A DNA stretch of 54,588 nucleotides from the NCBI RefSeq assembly GCF_000614145.1, contig NZ_BAKK01000032.1, forward strand, positions 1 to 54,588, in the 5' to 3' direction. Of the stretch, positions 25,512-35,150 are shown in pieces. The stretch's first letter is position 1. Each line of letters opens with the position of its first letter. Position numbers and translations under genes: made by a program. The stretch is from Bacteroides faecichinchillae JCM 17102. GTDB taxonomy: Bacteria; Bacteroidota; Bacteroidia; Bacteroidales; Bacteroidaceae. Below the pieces are notes generated by a model, which was not told the origin of the DNA, did no database searches, and saw only the letters and a list, made by a program, of their open reading frames with translations.

Positions 25512-27286
25512 TTATGCTGTTTCCTCACATCGTTCAATATATGCCAAAGTATCTCCTTTATTAACCAATGCCCCTTGGTTTGCACAAACTTCAATGATAC
25601 GTCCACTAAAATTTGCCATCACACGATCATAAGTATTCCATGGAGTAGCAATATAACAAAACACATCATTCGGCTCATACTTATGCCCTACTTCAGGTGG
25701 CATAGAAGGTGATTCGACATCTATTTCCCATATAATGCGTCCTTTTTCCATAGCAGTAATAGCTCCGCCTTAGCACGTTTCAGTCGTTTCACTTCTTCCT
25801 CTGAAAAACCTTGTTTAGCAAGAGTAACATCTTTGGCACGTTGTAAATCAGTTTCAAAACGTTTTTTGGCAATCCCCGATTTATAATCACGATATTGGCG
25901 ATCATGCATGGCCAGTTCAAATAATTCCTCATCGTCCGGTCCGAATTCCCACCCGTTCTCTATCATCTCCTTGCGATATTCTTCTAACTGATCCGGATAA
26001 TTCTTCTGTGGATCTTCATCTGTAAATTCATATCCTTTTTCTTTAGCTAAAGCAATTATTTCGGGAGCAAGACTTCCCGGAAGACGTCCACTCTTACCCA
26101 ATATCATATCCCAAGTATGATTATCGATCATCATCCAACGCTCCTCCCCTTTAATCAAGGACATCACATTCATCAAGGCTATGTTTTTCACATACTGACT
26201 GAAAGGAGTTACCAATGGAGGATAACCAAGTTTTGGCCAGACATACTCAACTTCATCAAACAACATCACTAATAAATCATCAATACTCAATTCCGGTTTA
26301 TTCTTACTTTTCAATATCATGTTAATACCGGAATGTACTCCTTTCAAATCCGCCATCATGGAGCCCATCATACCACCGGGTAATCCACACTTCAAAAGTA
26401 AGGAAGAAGTATGTTTATTGGTAGAATCTATAAAATAACCGAGAAAATCATCTATAAACTCCTGCGTCATAGCACGTGCTTTCATATAAGCTTTCATATT
26501 TATTTCCGGCACCTGGAAACCTGCATCTTTAAGCATAGCTTGCACAGAGATTAGATCCGGATGAACTTTTCCCCATGAAAGCGGTTCCATCGCTACATCA
26601 ATGATATCCGCTCCGTTCTCACAAACTTCAAGAATGGATGCCATCGAAAGTCCCGGACCACTATGTCCATGATATTGAATAATAACTTCGGGATGTTTTT
26701 CTTTGATAGTCTTCGTCAGCCGTCCTAACATTTCGGGACGACCAATACCTGCCATATCCTTCAAGCAAATTTCTAGTGCACCAGCTTCTATTAGTTGGTC
26801 AGCAATTACAGCATAATACTCCACTGTATGTACCGGAGAGAAAGTAATACATAATGTAGCTTGGGGAACCATTCCCGCTTCGAGTGCATAATGGATAGAA
26901 GGAATTATATTTCGGACTTCATTTAATCCACAAAAGATACGGGTAATATCCACTCCCTGCGCATGTTTTACTTTATACATCAAACGACGAACATCTGCCG
27001 GAACTGGATACATACGAAGCCCATTCAATCCACGATCGAGCATATGAGTCAGAATACCGACTTCATGAAAAGGTTTTGTAAAAGCACGAACAGCCTCATT
27101 CGGATTTTCTCCATACAACAGATTTACTTGCTCAAATGCACCTCCATTGGTTTCAATACGGGCAAAACATCCCATTTCAATAATCAGCGGAGCAATTCTG
27201 ACTAACTGATCAACACGTGGTTGATACTTTCCAGATGATTGCCACATGTCCCGATAAACGAGACTAAACTTAATTTCTTTTTTCAT
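25512..27286 (-). CDS. Pyruvate/oxaloacetate carboxyltransferase-type protein with biotinyl-like C-terminal domain, frameshifted
   Basis: The main frame (521 residues) is a carboxyltransferase barrel of the pyruvate carboxylase B/oxaloacetate decarboxylase alpha group: YRDMWQSSGK, ARIETNGGAFEQVN, CLKDMAGIGRPE and IQYHGHSGPG. A separate frame from 25751 (MEKGRIIWEIDVESPS) encodes a biotinyl/lipoyl-like domain. Restoring one G at about 25754 (CTGCT to CTGGCT) joins them as ELLLAMEKGR, giving 591 residues. The C-terminal domain has NTYDRV where biotinylated proteins have the AMKM lysine, so it may not carry biotin. The substrate is not certain. Confidence 0.8.
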
Positions 27287-27332
27287 TGCTTTTAAATAGA
27301 TGAGATTTATTTATTAGGCTAACTAGTTATTA

Positions 27333-27365
27333 CAAATATACCAAGTCATTTAACATTATGACAAA
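27333..27365 (-). promoter_or_regulatory. Promoter of the carboxyltransferase gene
   Basis: On the minus strand TTTG (27362-27365) and TATATTTG (27333-27340) are separated by 21 bases, about 47 bases before the start codon. Confidence 0.6.
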
Positions 27366-27423
27366 TAAAAAACAATAAAGTTCGCTCAACAAACACATTT
27401 AATAACATATTGCTATAAAGTCA

Positions 27424-27457
27424 AAGGAGCAATCGAAGTTATATTCCGTTGCTCCTT
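27424..27457 (-). terminator. Hairpin after the ECF sigma gene
   Basis: AAGGAGCAA (27424-27432) pairs with TTGCTCCTT (27449-27457). It lies 34 bases past the sigma-factor stop on the minus strand; the following T-run is short. Confidence 0.55.
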
Positions 27458-27490
27458 ACAAGAACTAAGTTCTAAAAATGTTATCCTCTA

Positions 27491-27994
27491 TTAAACAAAA
27501 TCTTTCAATTCTTGTTGCAAACGTTGGCGAGTAAAGAAGATACGACTCTTTACTGTTCCAAGAGGCAGATCCAGCTTTTCAGCAATCTCCCGGTATTTAA
27601 AACCGGATACGTGCATGGAGAAAGGAACTTTATATTCTTTCGGCAACGCATTGACAATACGGTGCATCTCTTTCAAGTCATAAGCACCTTCTGTACTCTC
27701 AAATCCTGAGTCTTGAGGAAGATTCAAATGATATAAGTTATCGGTTTGGTCTACATAAGTCTGATCCCGTACTATCTTACGGTAATTATTTATAAATATA
27801 TTGCGCATGATGGTATACATCCATCCTTTAAAATTAGTATCCGGGACATATTTTTCCTCATTATCTAATGCTTTTAATGATGTTTCTTGCAATAAATCGT
27901 TTGCTTCCTCACGATTAGCTGTTAATTTATATGCAAAACGAAGCAATTCTTCCTGAACTCCAATTAAATCTTTTCTGAAACTTAAACTTTTCAT
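27491..27994 (-). CDS. ECF-type RNA polymerase sigma factor
   Basis: A 167-residue sigma-70 family protein: region 2 includes ANRED-type text in KLTANREEANDLLQETSLKAL and FKGWMYTIMRNIFINNYRK, and region 4 includes LPKEYKVPFSMHVSGFKYREIAEKLDLPLGTVKSRIFFTRQRL with a helix-turn-helix. No anti-sigma gene is adjacent. It is divergent from LemA and M48 protease genes, which may be targets. The cue it answers is unknown. Confidence 0.93.
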   Translation of the reverse strand: MKSLSFRKDLIGVQEELLRFAYKLTANREEANDLLQETSLKALDNEEKYVPDTNFKGWMYTIMRNIFINNYRKIVRDQTYVDQTDNLYHLNLPQDSGFESTEGAYDLKEMHRIVNALPKEYKVPFSMHVSGFKYREIAEKLDLPLGTVKSRIFFTRQRLQQELKDFV

Positions 27995-28174
27995 ACTCTA
28001 AAGGTTTTTGGTTAATATTTCGTTTCTTTCTCAATGGTTGCAAGTTTAAAGGTATTTTCAGAGTCTAACAGGGGAGGATTCAACATTTCATAGGGGGTAA
28101 AACTGTCAATTGATAGAATTTAGGTGGTTTTTGATAGTTTTTGGGTGGTTATTAATGTTTTTTATTTGCCTCTT

Positions 28175-28206
28175 TTTGGTGAAAAAGACTAAATAGCCTA
28201 CCTTTG
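28175..28206 (+). promoter_or_regulatory. Promoter of lemA
   Basis: TTTG (28175-28178), a 20-base spacer, TACCTTTG (28199-28206): a housekeeping-type consensus 29 bases before the lemA start. Confidence 0.7.
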
Positions 28207-28234
28207 ACAAATAAATTAAATTAATTAAAAGACT

Positions 28235-28794
28235 ATGGCTACACTTATTATCATTGGGGTAATCGTACTACTGGGAATCATTTTTGCTTCCATGTACAAC
28301 TCTTTAGTGAAATTGAAAAACAATCGCGAAAATGCTTTCGCAGACATTGATGTACAGTTAAAGCAGCGTCATGATCTTATCCCACAACTAGTAGATACAG
28401 TGAAAGGCTATGCCTCACATGAAAAGGAAACGCTCGATCGTGTGATTCAGGCAAGAAACGGCGCAGTAAATGCTAAATCAATTGATGAAAAAATAAACGC
28501 AGAAAATCAACTATCATCAGCCTTATCAGGACTGAAAATTACTTTAGAAGCTATCCCGACCTGAAAGCAAATCAAAACTTCCTGCAATTGCAAGAAGAAG
28601 TTTCCGATGTGGAAAACAAATTGGCTGCTGTACGCCGTTATTTTAACTCTGCGACCAAAGAATATAATAATGCAGTTCAGACATTCCCTTCCAATCTTAT
28701 CGCAGGAATGTGTGGTTTCCGTAAGGAAATCATGTTCGATCTAGGACAAAACGAACGTGCAAACCTGGAGCAAGCACCTAAAATTAGTTTCTAA
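28235..28794 (+). CDS. lemA: LemA family membrane protein, split by a one-base frameshift
   Basis: LemA proteins have an N-terminal membrane helix and a long helical bundle. The first frame (28235-28564) has MATLIIIGVIVLLGIIFASMYNSLVKLKNNRENAFADIDVQLKQRHDLIPQLV; the second, ending at 28794, has VSDVENKLAAVRRYFNSATKEYNNAVQTFPSNLIAGM. At about 28551 GAAGCTATCCCGACCTGA becomes the family reading EAYPDLK if one C or T is restored, giving 186 residues. It is followed after 36 bases by an M48 protease gene, a frequent neighbour. Function is unclear. Confidence 0.88.
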
Positions 28795-28830
28795 CACCGT
28801 CATTTACTCAACCACAAAACTTGAACATTT

Positions 28831-29790
28831 ATGCAATACGTCGGGATCCAAACGCAACAGAGTCGGAATAACCGTCGTTCTGCGATTTTACTACTATTAT
28901 TTCCATGTCTGATAACAATACTCCTTTATCTATCTTGTTATTTAATAATCGTATTCGGATATGGGACAAATATGGAAAGCGAATTGTTGTCAATGGTCAA
29001 TCAGTTATTCATTTCAGCCTTTCCTTATACTATAGGAATTGTACTGGTCTGGTTCCTGATTGCTTATTGGGCTAATACAAGTATCATCAATACTGCGACC
29101 GGCTCCAAGCCACTAGACCGCAAGGAGAATAAACATGTCTACAATTTAGTAGAAAATCTTTGTATGTCACAAGGCATGAAGATGCCTAAAATCAATATAA
29201 TTTATGATAACTCTCTGAATGCTTTCGCCAGTGGTATCAACGAACGGACCTATACTATTACTCTTTCACAAGGAATCATCCAGAAACTAAAAAATGATGA
29301 ACTAGAGGCCGTTATAGCCCATGAACTAAGTCATATTCGTAATCGTGACGTTCGTCTGTTAATCATATCAATTGTATTCGTTGGTATATTTTCTATGCTG
29401 ACACAGATCACCTTTTATACTATTACGCACGTTCGTATACGCAGTAATAAAGGTGGAGCAGGAATCATCCTCTTTATATTTATTGCTTTAATTGTAGCTG
29501 CCATCGGTTTCTTTTTTGCAAGTCTGATGCGTTTTGCTATTTCACGCAAACGCGAATATATGGCAGATGCAGGATCTGCAGAAATGACAAAGAATCCATT
29601 GGCTCTGGCAAGTGCTTTACGCAAAATATCGGCAGATCCGAATATAGAAGCTGTAAAACGTGAAGATGTAGCACAACTATTTATTCAACATCCCGGAAAG
29701 CAAGCCAAAAGTTCTTTCATGGGATTGAGCGGATTGTTTGCTACACATCCTCCTATTGAGAAAAGAATCGCTATTCTAGAACAATTCTAA
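28831..29790 (+). CDS. M48 (HtpX-like) membrane metalloprotease
   Basis: A 319-residue inner-membrane zinc protease. Two N-terminal helices (about residues 20-45 and 65-90) precede the catalytic segment with HELSH in AVIAHELSHIRNRD, followed by two more helices and the third zinc ligand Glu in ISRKREYMADAGSAE. HtpX relatives degrade damaged membrane proteins. It forms an operon with lemA and ends before a strong terminator. Confidence 0.92.
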   Translation: MQYVGIQTQQSRNNRRSAILLLLFPCLITILLYLSCYLIIVFGYGTNMESELLSMVNQLFISAFPYTIGIVLVWFLIAYWANTSIINTATGSKPLDRKENKHVYNLVENLCMSQGMKMPKINIIYDNSLNAFASGINERTYTITLSQGIIQKLKNDELEAVIAHELSHIRNRDVRLLIISIVFVGIFSMLTQITFYTITHVRIRSNKGGAGIILFIFIALIVAAIGFFFASLMRFAISRKREYMADAGSAEMTKNPLALASALRKISADPNIEAVKREDVAQLFIQHPGKQAKSSFMGLSGLFATHPPIEKRIAILEQF

Positions 29791-29814
29791 AAACAAATAG
29801 AAAATCGGGAAATT

Positions 29815-29870
29815 AACACCAATCTCTGCTTATTAATGACAAAATAAGCAAAGATTGGTGTTTAATTTTC
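29815..29870 (+). terminator. Terminator after the M48 protease gene
   Basis: AACACCAATCT (29815-29825) and TGCTTATT (29827-29834) pair with AATAAGCA (29843-29850) and AGATTGGTGTT (29852-29862), one mismatch in a 20-base stem, followed by TAATTTTC. Confidence 0.8.
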
Positions 29871-29902
29871 ATTAAAGGTAACATAAGTCATCTGATTTTT
29901 AG

Positions 29903-29910
29903 TATATTTG
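29903..29910 (+). promoter_or_regulatory. -7 box of the DUF4251 gene
   Basis: TATATTTG, a TAnnTTTG match 37 bases before the start codon, without a clear -33 box. Confidence 0.45.
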
Positions 29911-29947
29911 AATGTTATAATATATACTCACTAAAAATATAACTGAT

Positions 29948-30448
29948 ATGAAAACGAAAAAACAAATCTTGGTGTTATTACTAGCTATACTAGTAGGAGC
30001 TCCTACTCTTTCGGCTCAAAGCAAGAAAGAAAAGCAGGAACAAAAAAAAGAAGCGGTTAAACAAGAAATCGTATCAGAGAACTACAAGATAGATGTCAAT
30101 ACCGCCATGCCTATGCGTGGACGTAATATTTCATTGTCATCTCCCTATTCGTTAGAAATCAGAAATGATTCGGTTATCTCTCAATTACCTTATTATGGAA
30201 GAGCTTATAGTATTCCTTATGATGGTGGAAAAGGTTTAAACTTTAGTGCTCCACTTAAAGAATATACGATGAAAGTAGATAAGAAAGGTGCTGCACGCAT
30301 TAAGTTTACAGCACGTAGCCCGGAAGATTTATTCGAATATAATATTAGAATATTCAGTAACGGATCGGCTTCTATCGATGTCAGTATGCAGAATCGACAA
30401 TCTATCAGTTTTATGGGAGATTTAGTAATTAAGGACAGTAAGAAATAA
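29948..30448 (+). CDS. DUF4251 family exported protein
   Basis: A 166-residue protein with a signal peptide (MKTKKQILVLLLAILVGAPTLSAQ), a Lys/Glu-rich linker (SKKEKQEQKKEAVKQE) and the DUF4251 domain with the recognisable segments PMRGRNISLSSPYSLEIRND and QLPYYGRAYSIPYDGGKGLNFSAP. DUF4251 proteins are common Bacteroidetes exported proteins of unknown function. The gene stands alone between two strong terminators. Confidence 0.85.
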   Translation: MKTKKQILVLLLAILVGAPTLSAQSKKEKQEQKKEAVKQEIVSENYKIDVNTAMPMRGRNISLSSPYSLEIRNDSVISQLPYYGRAYSIPYDGGKGLNFSAPLKEYTMKVDKKGAARIKFTARSPEDLFEYNIRIFSNGSASIDVSMQNRQSISFMGDLVIKDSKK

Positions 30449-30458
30449 CCAATCTGAT

Positions 30459-30511
30459 CTTTTAATTGTAATGTCACTATCCTGTTAGTATAGTGACATT
30501 ACAATTAAAAG
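30459..30511. terminator. Bidirectional terminator, perfect 22-base stem
   Basis: The arm at 30459-30480 (starting CTTTTAATTGTAATG) is exactly complementary to 30490-30511, with a nine-base loop. AAAAG/CTTTT ends serve both directions. It separates the DUF4251 gene from the convergent TRIC gene. Confidence 0.88.
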
Positions 30512-30524
30512 GATGTCCACCATT

Positions 30525-31157
30525 TCACCCCTCTTCATTTTCATTCTCTTCATTTCCTTTCAGGATTGGCAAACAGATATGATATTTCACAGCTAAGATA
30601 CGAGTCACGAAAACGGTTAATCCGCCTATCACTTGGCAACCGTATGAGTGCATACCTATAGTATCGCATATCCAATATGCAATACCACCAACTACACACG
30701 CCATAGCATAAATTTCCTTTCGGAAAATCAATGGTATTTCATTGATAAAGACATCTCTTATCACACCTCCGGCAGCACCCGTTATACTACCCATAATAAT
30801 TGCCACCCAAAACGGATAACCTAAAGCAAGACTTTTACCGACACCAACTACTGTGAATAAAGCCAGGCCGACAGTATCGAATATAAAAAATGTATTATTA
30901 AGCCGAATCAACGAACGCCCGAAGAAGATAACCCACAACAAAGCCAGAGCCGTACATATTAAATAAATAGGATTAGTCATCCAAGCAGGGGTAACATCCA
31001 GTAAGACATCACGTATAGTACCGCCTCCGATAGCTGTAGCAAGTCCCACTACATAAGCTCCAAACCAGTCGAAACGTTTTGCTGAAGCCAAACGGATACC
31101 ACTAATTGCGAAGGCAAACGTGCCAATAAAATCAAGAATTTGAACGAATGTGGGCAT
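30525..31157 (-). CDS. TRIC-family cation channel protein
   Basis: A 210-residue polytopic protein of the prokaryotic TRIC (UPF0126/YadS) family. I choose the ATG at 31157 (MPTFVQILDFIGTFAFAISGI) over the longer frame from 31268, which would run into the divergent gene's leader. Two similar halves each carry the Gly motif: AIGGGTIRDVLLD and GAAGGVIRDVFINE. Seven helices are expected, forming a homotrimeric K+-permeable channel. It is divergent from the WecB-like gene. Confidence 0.9.
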   Translation of the reverse strand: MPTFVQILDFIGTFAFAISGIRLASAKRFDWFGAYVVGLATAIGGGTIRDVLLDVTPAWMTNPIYLICTALALLWVIFFGRSLIRLNNTFFIFDTVGLALFTVVGVGKSLALGYPFWVAIIMGSITGAAGGVIRDVFINEIPLIFRKEIYAMACVVGGIAYWICDTIGMHSYGCQVIGGLTVFVTRILAVKYHICLPILKGNEENENEEG

Positions 31158-31240
31158 ATATTTGTTATTTTTGTATGCAAAGAAACGAATAAATTCCGTA
31201 AGAAGATGTATTTTTGCTTCTTGAAATAGATAGAAAGGAT

Positions 31241-32326
31241 ATGAAAATAACAATTGTTGCCGGGGCACGCCCCAATTTCATGAAAATAGCTCCTATTACG
31301 CGTGCTATCGAAGCTGCAAGGGCGCTAGGTAAAAGTATTTCCTACCGTCTGGTCTACACAGGCAAAGAAGACGATACAAGTCTGGATGCTTCTCTGTTTT
31401 CAGATCTGGATATGAAAGCGCCTGATGTTTATTTAGGAGTAGAAAGCAGCAATTCCACCACTTTGGCAGCCGGAATTATGATCGCTTTCGAACAAGAACT
31501 AACTGAAAATCCGGCACATGTTGTTTTGGTAGTAGACGACCTGACAGCAACGATGAGTTGTGCCATCGTAGCCAAAAAACAAGGAATCAAAGTAGCACAT
31601 CTTGTAGCCGGAACACGTTCTTTCGATATGAAAATGCCGAAAGAAGTAAATCGTATGATTACGGACGGAGTATCAGATTATCTCTTTACTGCCGGAATGG
31701 TAGCCAACCGTAATCTCAATCAAACGGGAACAGAAAACGAAAATGTATATTACGTAGGTAATATCCTGATTGACACCATACGATACAGCCGTAACCGTCT
31801 GCTCAAACCTATTTGGTTCTCTGTTTTAGGACTGGAAGAAGGAAATTATCTTTTGCTCACTCTTAACCGTCGTGCATTACTGAACAATCGAGAAACTTTG
31901 CGCCGTCTGCTGGAAATAATTATTGAGAAGTCGGAAGGTATGCCTATTGTAGCTCCCCTACATACATACGTACGTAATGCTATTAAAGAACTTGGAATTG
32001 AAGTTCCTAATCTTCATATCATGCCAACACAGAATTATCTATTTTTCGGATATCTGATCAATAAAGCTAAAGGTATTATTTCGGATTCTGGTAACGTGGC
32101 AGAAGAAGCTACATTTCTGGGAATCCCCTGTATTACTCTCAACACCTTTGCCGAACATCCGGAAACATGGCGTATGGGAACCAACGAATTGGTGGGAGAA
32201 GATCCAACTGCACTCGCCCAAGCTCTGGACAAACTGATGAAAGGTGAATGGAAAAAGGGAGGATTACCTGAACGCTGGGATGGACGTACAGCAGAACGCA
32301 TCGTACAGATTTTAACAAATAAATAA
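31241..32326 (+). CDS. UDP-GlcNAc 2-epimerase-like (WecB-fold) protein with altered active site
   Basis: I choose the ATG at 31241 (MKITIVAGARPNFMKIAPI), giving 361 residues with the GT-B fold of WecB. The substrate region SGNVAEEATFLGIPCITLN is related to the usual SGGIQEEA. Known WecB residues are partly lost: HVEAGLR is HLVAGTRS (Glu to Val), and the GHRREN histidine is Asn in TLNRRALLNN, while VDDLTAT keeps Asp and PKEVNR keeps Glu. It may epimerise a different nucleotide sugar or act as a hydrolase. A TATTTTTG box at 31209-31216 may be its promoter. Confidence 0.8.
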   Translation: MKITIVAGARPNFMKIAPITRAIEAARALGKSISYRLVYTGKEDDTSLDASLFSDLDMKAPDVYLGVESSNSTTLAAGIMIAFEQELTENPAHVVLVVDDLTATMSCAIVAKKQGIKVAHLVAGTRSFDMKMPKEVNRMITDGVSDYLFTAGMVANRNLNQTGTENENVYYVGNILIDTIRYSRNRLLKPIWFSVLGLEEGNYLLLTLNRRALLNNRETLRRLLEIIIEKSEGMPIVAPLHTYVRNAIKELGIEVPNLHIMPTQNYLFFGYLINKAKGIISDSGNVAEEATFLGIPCITLNTFAEHPETWRMGTNELVGEDPTALAQALDKLMKGEWKKGGLPERWDGRTAERIVQILTNK

Positions 32327-32354
32327 ACTCTGAGTTTCAAGGAATAAGACTAAG

Positions 32355-32438
32355 TGTTTCATGCTTTGAAACTTTTAGTTTCATCCCATGAAACCAATAG
32401 TTTCAAGGCATGAAACTAAAAGTTCCAAACCACGAAAC
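32355..32438. repeat. Cluster of GTTTCA/TGAAAC inverted repeats
   Basis: The segment contains at least six GTTTCA or TGAAAC units within 85 bases. The outer arms TTGAAACTTTTAGTTTCAT (32366-32384) and 32410-32428 are complementary over 19 positions with one mismatch, and GTTTCATCCCATGAAAC and GTTTCAAGGCATGAAAC form inner dyads. It lies between the WecB-like and DUF5686 genes. It looks like a palindromic intergenic repeat or a multi-dimer binding site. Confidence 0.65.
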
Positions 32439-32536
32439 AAAAAGAGACTATTGATCGTTTTATGATTATGCATGTAAAGAACAAAAAACGATGAGTAAAA
32501 AAAGTTATATAATCTGTTATACTTAGAGTTATTTGC

Positions 32537-32544
32537 TAACTTTG
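32537..32544 (+). promoter_or_regulatory. -7 box of the DUF5686 gene
   Basis: TAACTTTG, a TAnnTTTG match 24 bases before the chosen ATG. This placement supports the start at 32569 over the upstream in-frame ATG at 32533, which would lie before the transcript start. Confidence 0.6.
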
Positions 32545-32568
32545 TGTCCCCTACTACGTACGAACGTT

Positions 32569-35145
32569 ATGAAACAACAATACAACAAAATAATTATACT
32601 GCTCATATTTATACTGGCAACTTCAAATACTTTTGCACAGCAGATAAAGGGAGTAGTTACGGACTCCATTACCAATGAGCCATTAATGTACATCTCGGTT
32701 TACTACCAAGATAAGAAAGACTTGGGCACTATCACGAACATCGACGGTGAATACAAGCTCGAAGCCAGAAAGAACGGGGGGACTCTTATATTCTCAGCTA
32801 TCGGATACGTCAGTAAGACAGTAAAAGTAGGTTCAGGTAACCAAACTGTTAATGTCAAATTATCAACGGATAATGTACTGATTGATGAAGTCGTAGTGAA
32901 ACCCAAGAAAGAAAAATACACACGTAAAAACAATCCGGCTGTCGATTTTATGAAAAAGGTAATCGAACACAAAAAGGCACAATCCTTGGAAGTGAACGAC
33001 TACTACCAGTACGACAAGTACGAGAAAATGAAGATGTCTATCAATGATTTAACACCGGAAAAGCTGGAAAAAGGTATTTATAAAAAGTATTCCTTTTTGA
33101 AAGACCAAGTGGAAGTGTCGGAGACTACTAAGAAACTGATTCTTCCTATCTCCGTTCAGGAAACGGCTTCACAAACTATCTTCCGGAAGGATCCCCAAAA
33201 TAAAAAAACAATTATTAAAGGAAAGAATTCTAATGGTATAGATGAGTTCTTCTCTACAGGTGATATGCTGGGAACAGTTCTGAAAGATGTATTTGCCGAT
33301 ATTAATATTTACGATGACGAAATCCGTCTCTTACAACAACGTTTCGTCAGTCCTATAGGCAATAATGCCATTTCTTTTTATAAGTTCTATCTGATGGATA
33401 CGCTTGTGGTCAATAAACGTGAATGTGTACATCTTACTTTCGTTCCGCAAAACTCACAGGATTTCGGTTTTACGGGACATCTTTATGTCCTGAATGATTC
33501 CACTTATGCAGTTTTAAAGTGTACCATGAATCTTCCGAAAAAAACCGGAGTAAACTTTGTAAATCAGATGGATATCGTACAACAATATGAACAGCTTCCC
33601 AATGGTAACTGGGTATTGGCGGACGACGACATGACGGTAGATCTTTCCTGGAATTCCAATAAGACTTCTGGAGGGTTACAGGTAGAACGAACAACGAAAT
33701 ACACTAATTATCTGTTTGATCCTATTGAGCCACGACTTTTCCGATTGAAAGGTGATGTAATTAAAGAAGCAGATATGCTCTCGAAAAGTGATGAGTATTG
33801 GGCAGAAGTCCGGCAAGTACCGCTGACAAAGAAAGAGAATAATATGGATATCTTCGTAAATCGTCTGGAGCAGATCCCGGGATTTAAATATATTATATTC
33901 GGAGCAAAAGCACTGATCGAAAACTTTGTAGAGACAGGGACCAAAGAACATCCAAGTAAAATTGATATCGGTCCTATCAATACGATGATTTCAAGTAATT
34001 ATATTGATGGAACCCGTTTCCGCTTAAGTGGTATGACAACAGCTCATTTCGATAAACATTGGTTCCTCAATGGCTATGGAGCTTATGGTCTGAAAGATAA
34101 ACGTTGGAAATATAGTGGGACTCTAACTTATTCCTTCAACAAGCGTGATTATGTAGTATGGGAATTCCCGAAACATTATATATCAGCGACTTATAGTTAT
34201 GATGTGATGTCACCGATGGATAAATTCCTGTTTACGGATAAAGATAATATCTTCCTTTCTCTGAAAACGACAACGGTGGATCAAATGTCTTATATGCGTG
34301 ATGCTACTATCAATTACGAACTGGAAACTCAAGCAGGATTTGGTGTAAAAGCAATGCTTCGCCATCGTAACGATGAACCTTGCGGAAAACTGGAATATTT
34401 ACGTAATGATGCAGCACAAACGCGTGTACATGATATTACAACTTCTGAAGCCAGCCTTACATTACGATATGCTCCGGGAGAGTCTTTTGTTAATTCAAAG
34501 CAACGCCGAGTACCTGTTTCGCTAGATGCTCCCATCTTTACATTGACTCATGCAATGGGATTCAAAGGAATATTGGGGGGAGAATACAATTTCAACCGTA
34601 CAGAAGCAAGTATCTGGAAACGTTTTTGGCTTCCTTCATCCTGGGGTAAAATTGACTGTAGCGTGAAAGCTGGTGCAGAATGGAATATAGTGCCTTTCCC
34701 ATTGCTGATTTTACCGGAAGCTAACTTATCTTACATCACCCAGCGTGAAACATTCTGTTTGATCAATAATATGGAATTCCTGAATGACCGTTTTGCTTCC
34801 ATGTCCGTTTCTTATGACATGAATGGGAAACTGTTTAATCGTATTCCTCTGATCAAAAATCTGAAATGGAGGGAAATGTTTCGTATACGTGCTTTGTGGG
34901 GATCATTGACCGATAAAAACAATCCATTCAAGAGTAGTAATCCAGAGCTATTTCGTTTTCCTACCCGCGATGGTAAATTTACCAGTTTTGTAATGGATCC
35001 TAAAGTGCCGTACATTGAAGGTAGTGTCGGTATATACAATATATTCAAATTGCTGCACATCGAATATGTGCATCGTTTCACTTATCGTGATAATCCGGGT
35101 ATTAATAAAAATGGTATCCGCTTCATGGTATTAATGGTATTCTAA
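32569..35145 (+). CDS. DUF5686 outer-membrane protein with carboxypeptidase-like regulatory domain
   Basis: An 858-residue exported protein: signal peptide MKQQYNKIIILLIFILATSNTFAQ, a CarboxypepD_reg-like beta-sandwich (about residues 25-105, IKGVVTDSITNEPLMYISVYYQ through IDEVVVKPKK), then the DUF5686 region rich in aromatic amphipathic strands and ending in FMVLMVF, consistent with a C-terminal barrel. The DUF5686 function is unknown. Its stop is followed after five bases by rarA. Confidence 0.88.
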   Translation: MKQQYNKIIILLIFILATSNTFAQQIKGVVTDSITNEPLMYISVYYQDKKDLGTITNIDGEYKLEARKNGGTLIFSAIGYVSKTVKVGSGNQTVNVKLSTDNVLIDEVVVKPKKEKYTRKNNPAVDFMKKVIEHKKAQSLEVNDYYQYDKYEKMKMSINDLTPEKLEKGIYKKYSFLKDQVEVSETTKKLILPISVQETASQTIFRKDPQNKKTIIKGKNSNGIDEFFSTGDMLGTVLKDVFADINIYDDEIRLLQQRFVSPIGNNAISFYKFYLMDTLVVNKRECVHLTFVPQNSQDFGFTGHLYVLNDSTYAVLKCTMNLPKKTGVNFVNQMDIVQQYEQLPNGNWVLADDDMTVDLSWNSNKTSGGLQVERTTKYTNYLFDPIEPRLFRLKGDVIKEADMLSKSDEYWAEVRQVPLTKKENNMDIFVNRLEQIPGFKYIIFGAKALIENFVETGTKEHPSKIDIGPINTMISSNYIDGTRFRLSGMTTAHFDKHWFLNGYGAYGLKDKRWKYSGTLTYSFNKRDYVVWEFPKHYISATYSYDVMSPMDKFLFTDKDNIFLSLKTTTVDQMSYMRDATINYELETQAGFGVKAMLRHRNDEPCGKLEYLRNDAAQTRVHDITTSEASLTLRYAPGESFVNSKQRRVPVSLDAPIFTLTHAMGFKGILGGEYNFNRTEASIWKRFWLPSSWGKIDCSVKAGAEWNIVPFPLLILPEANLSYITQRETFCLINNMEFLNDRFASMSVSYDMNGKLFNRIPLIKNLKWREMFRIRALWGSLTDKNNPFKSSNPELFRFPTRDGKFTSFVMDPKVPYIEGSVGIYNIFKLLHIEYVHRFTYRDNPGINKNGIRFMVLMVF

Positions 35146-35150
35146 GAATT

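Noticed and set aside
31158..31268. Longer N terminus for the TRIC channel
   Set aside because: The family starts at the first membrane helix, and the extension would overlap the divergent WecB-like gene start.
32355..32438. CRISPR array
   Set aside because: The GTTTCA units are short, irregularly spaced and in both orientations, with no equal spacers and no cas genes nearby.
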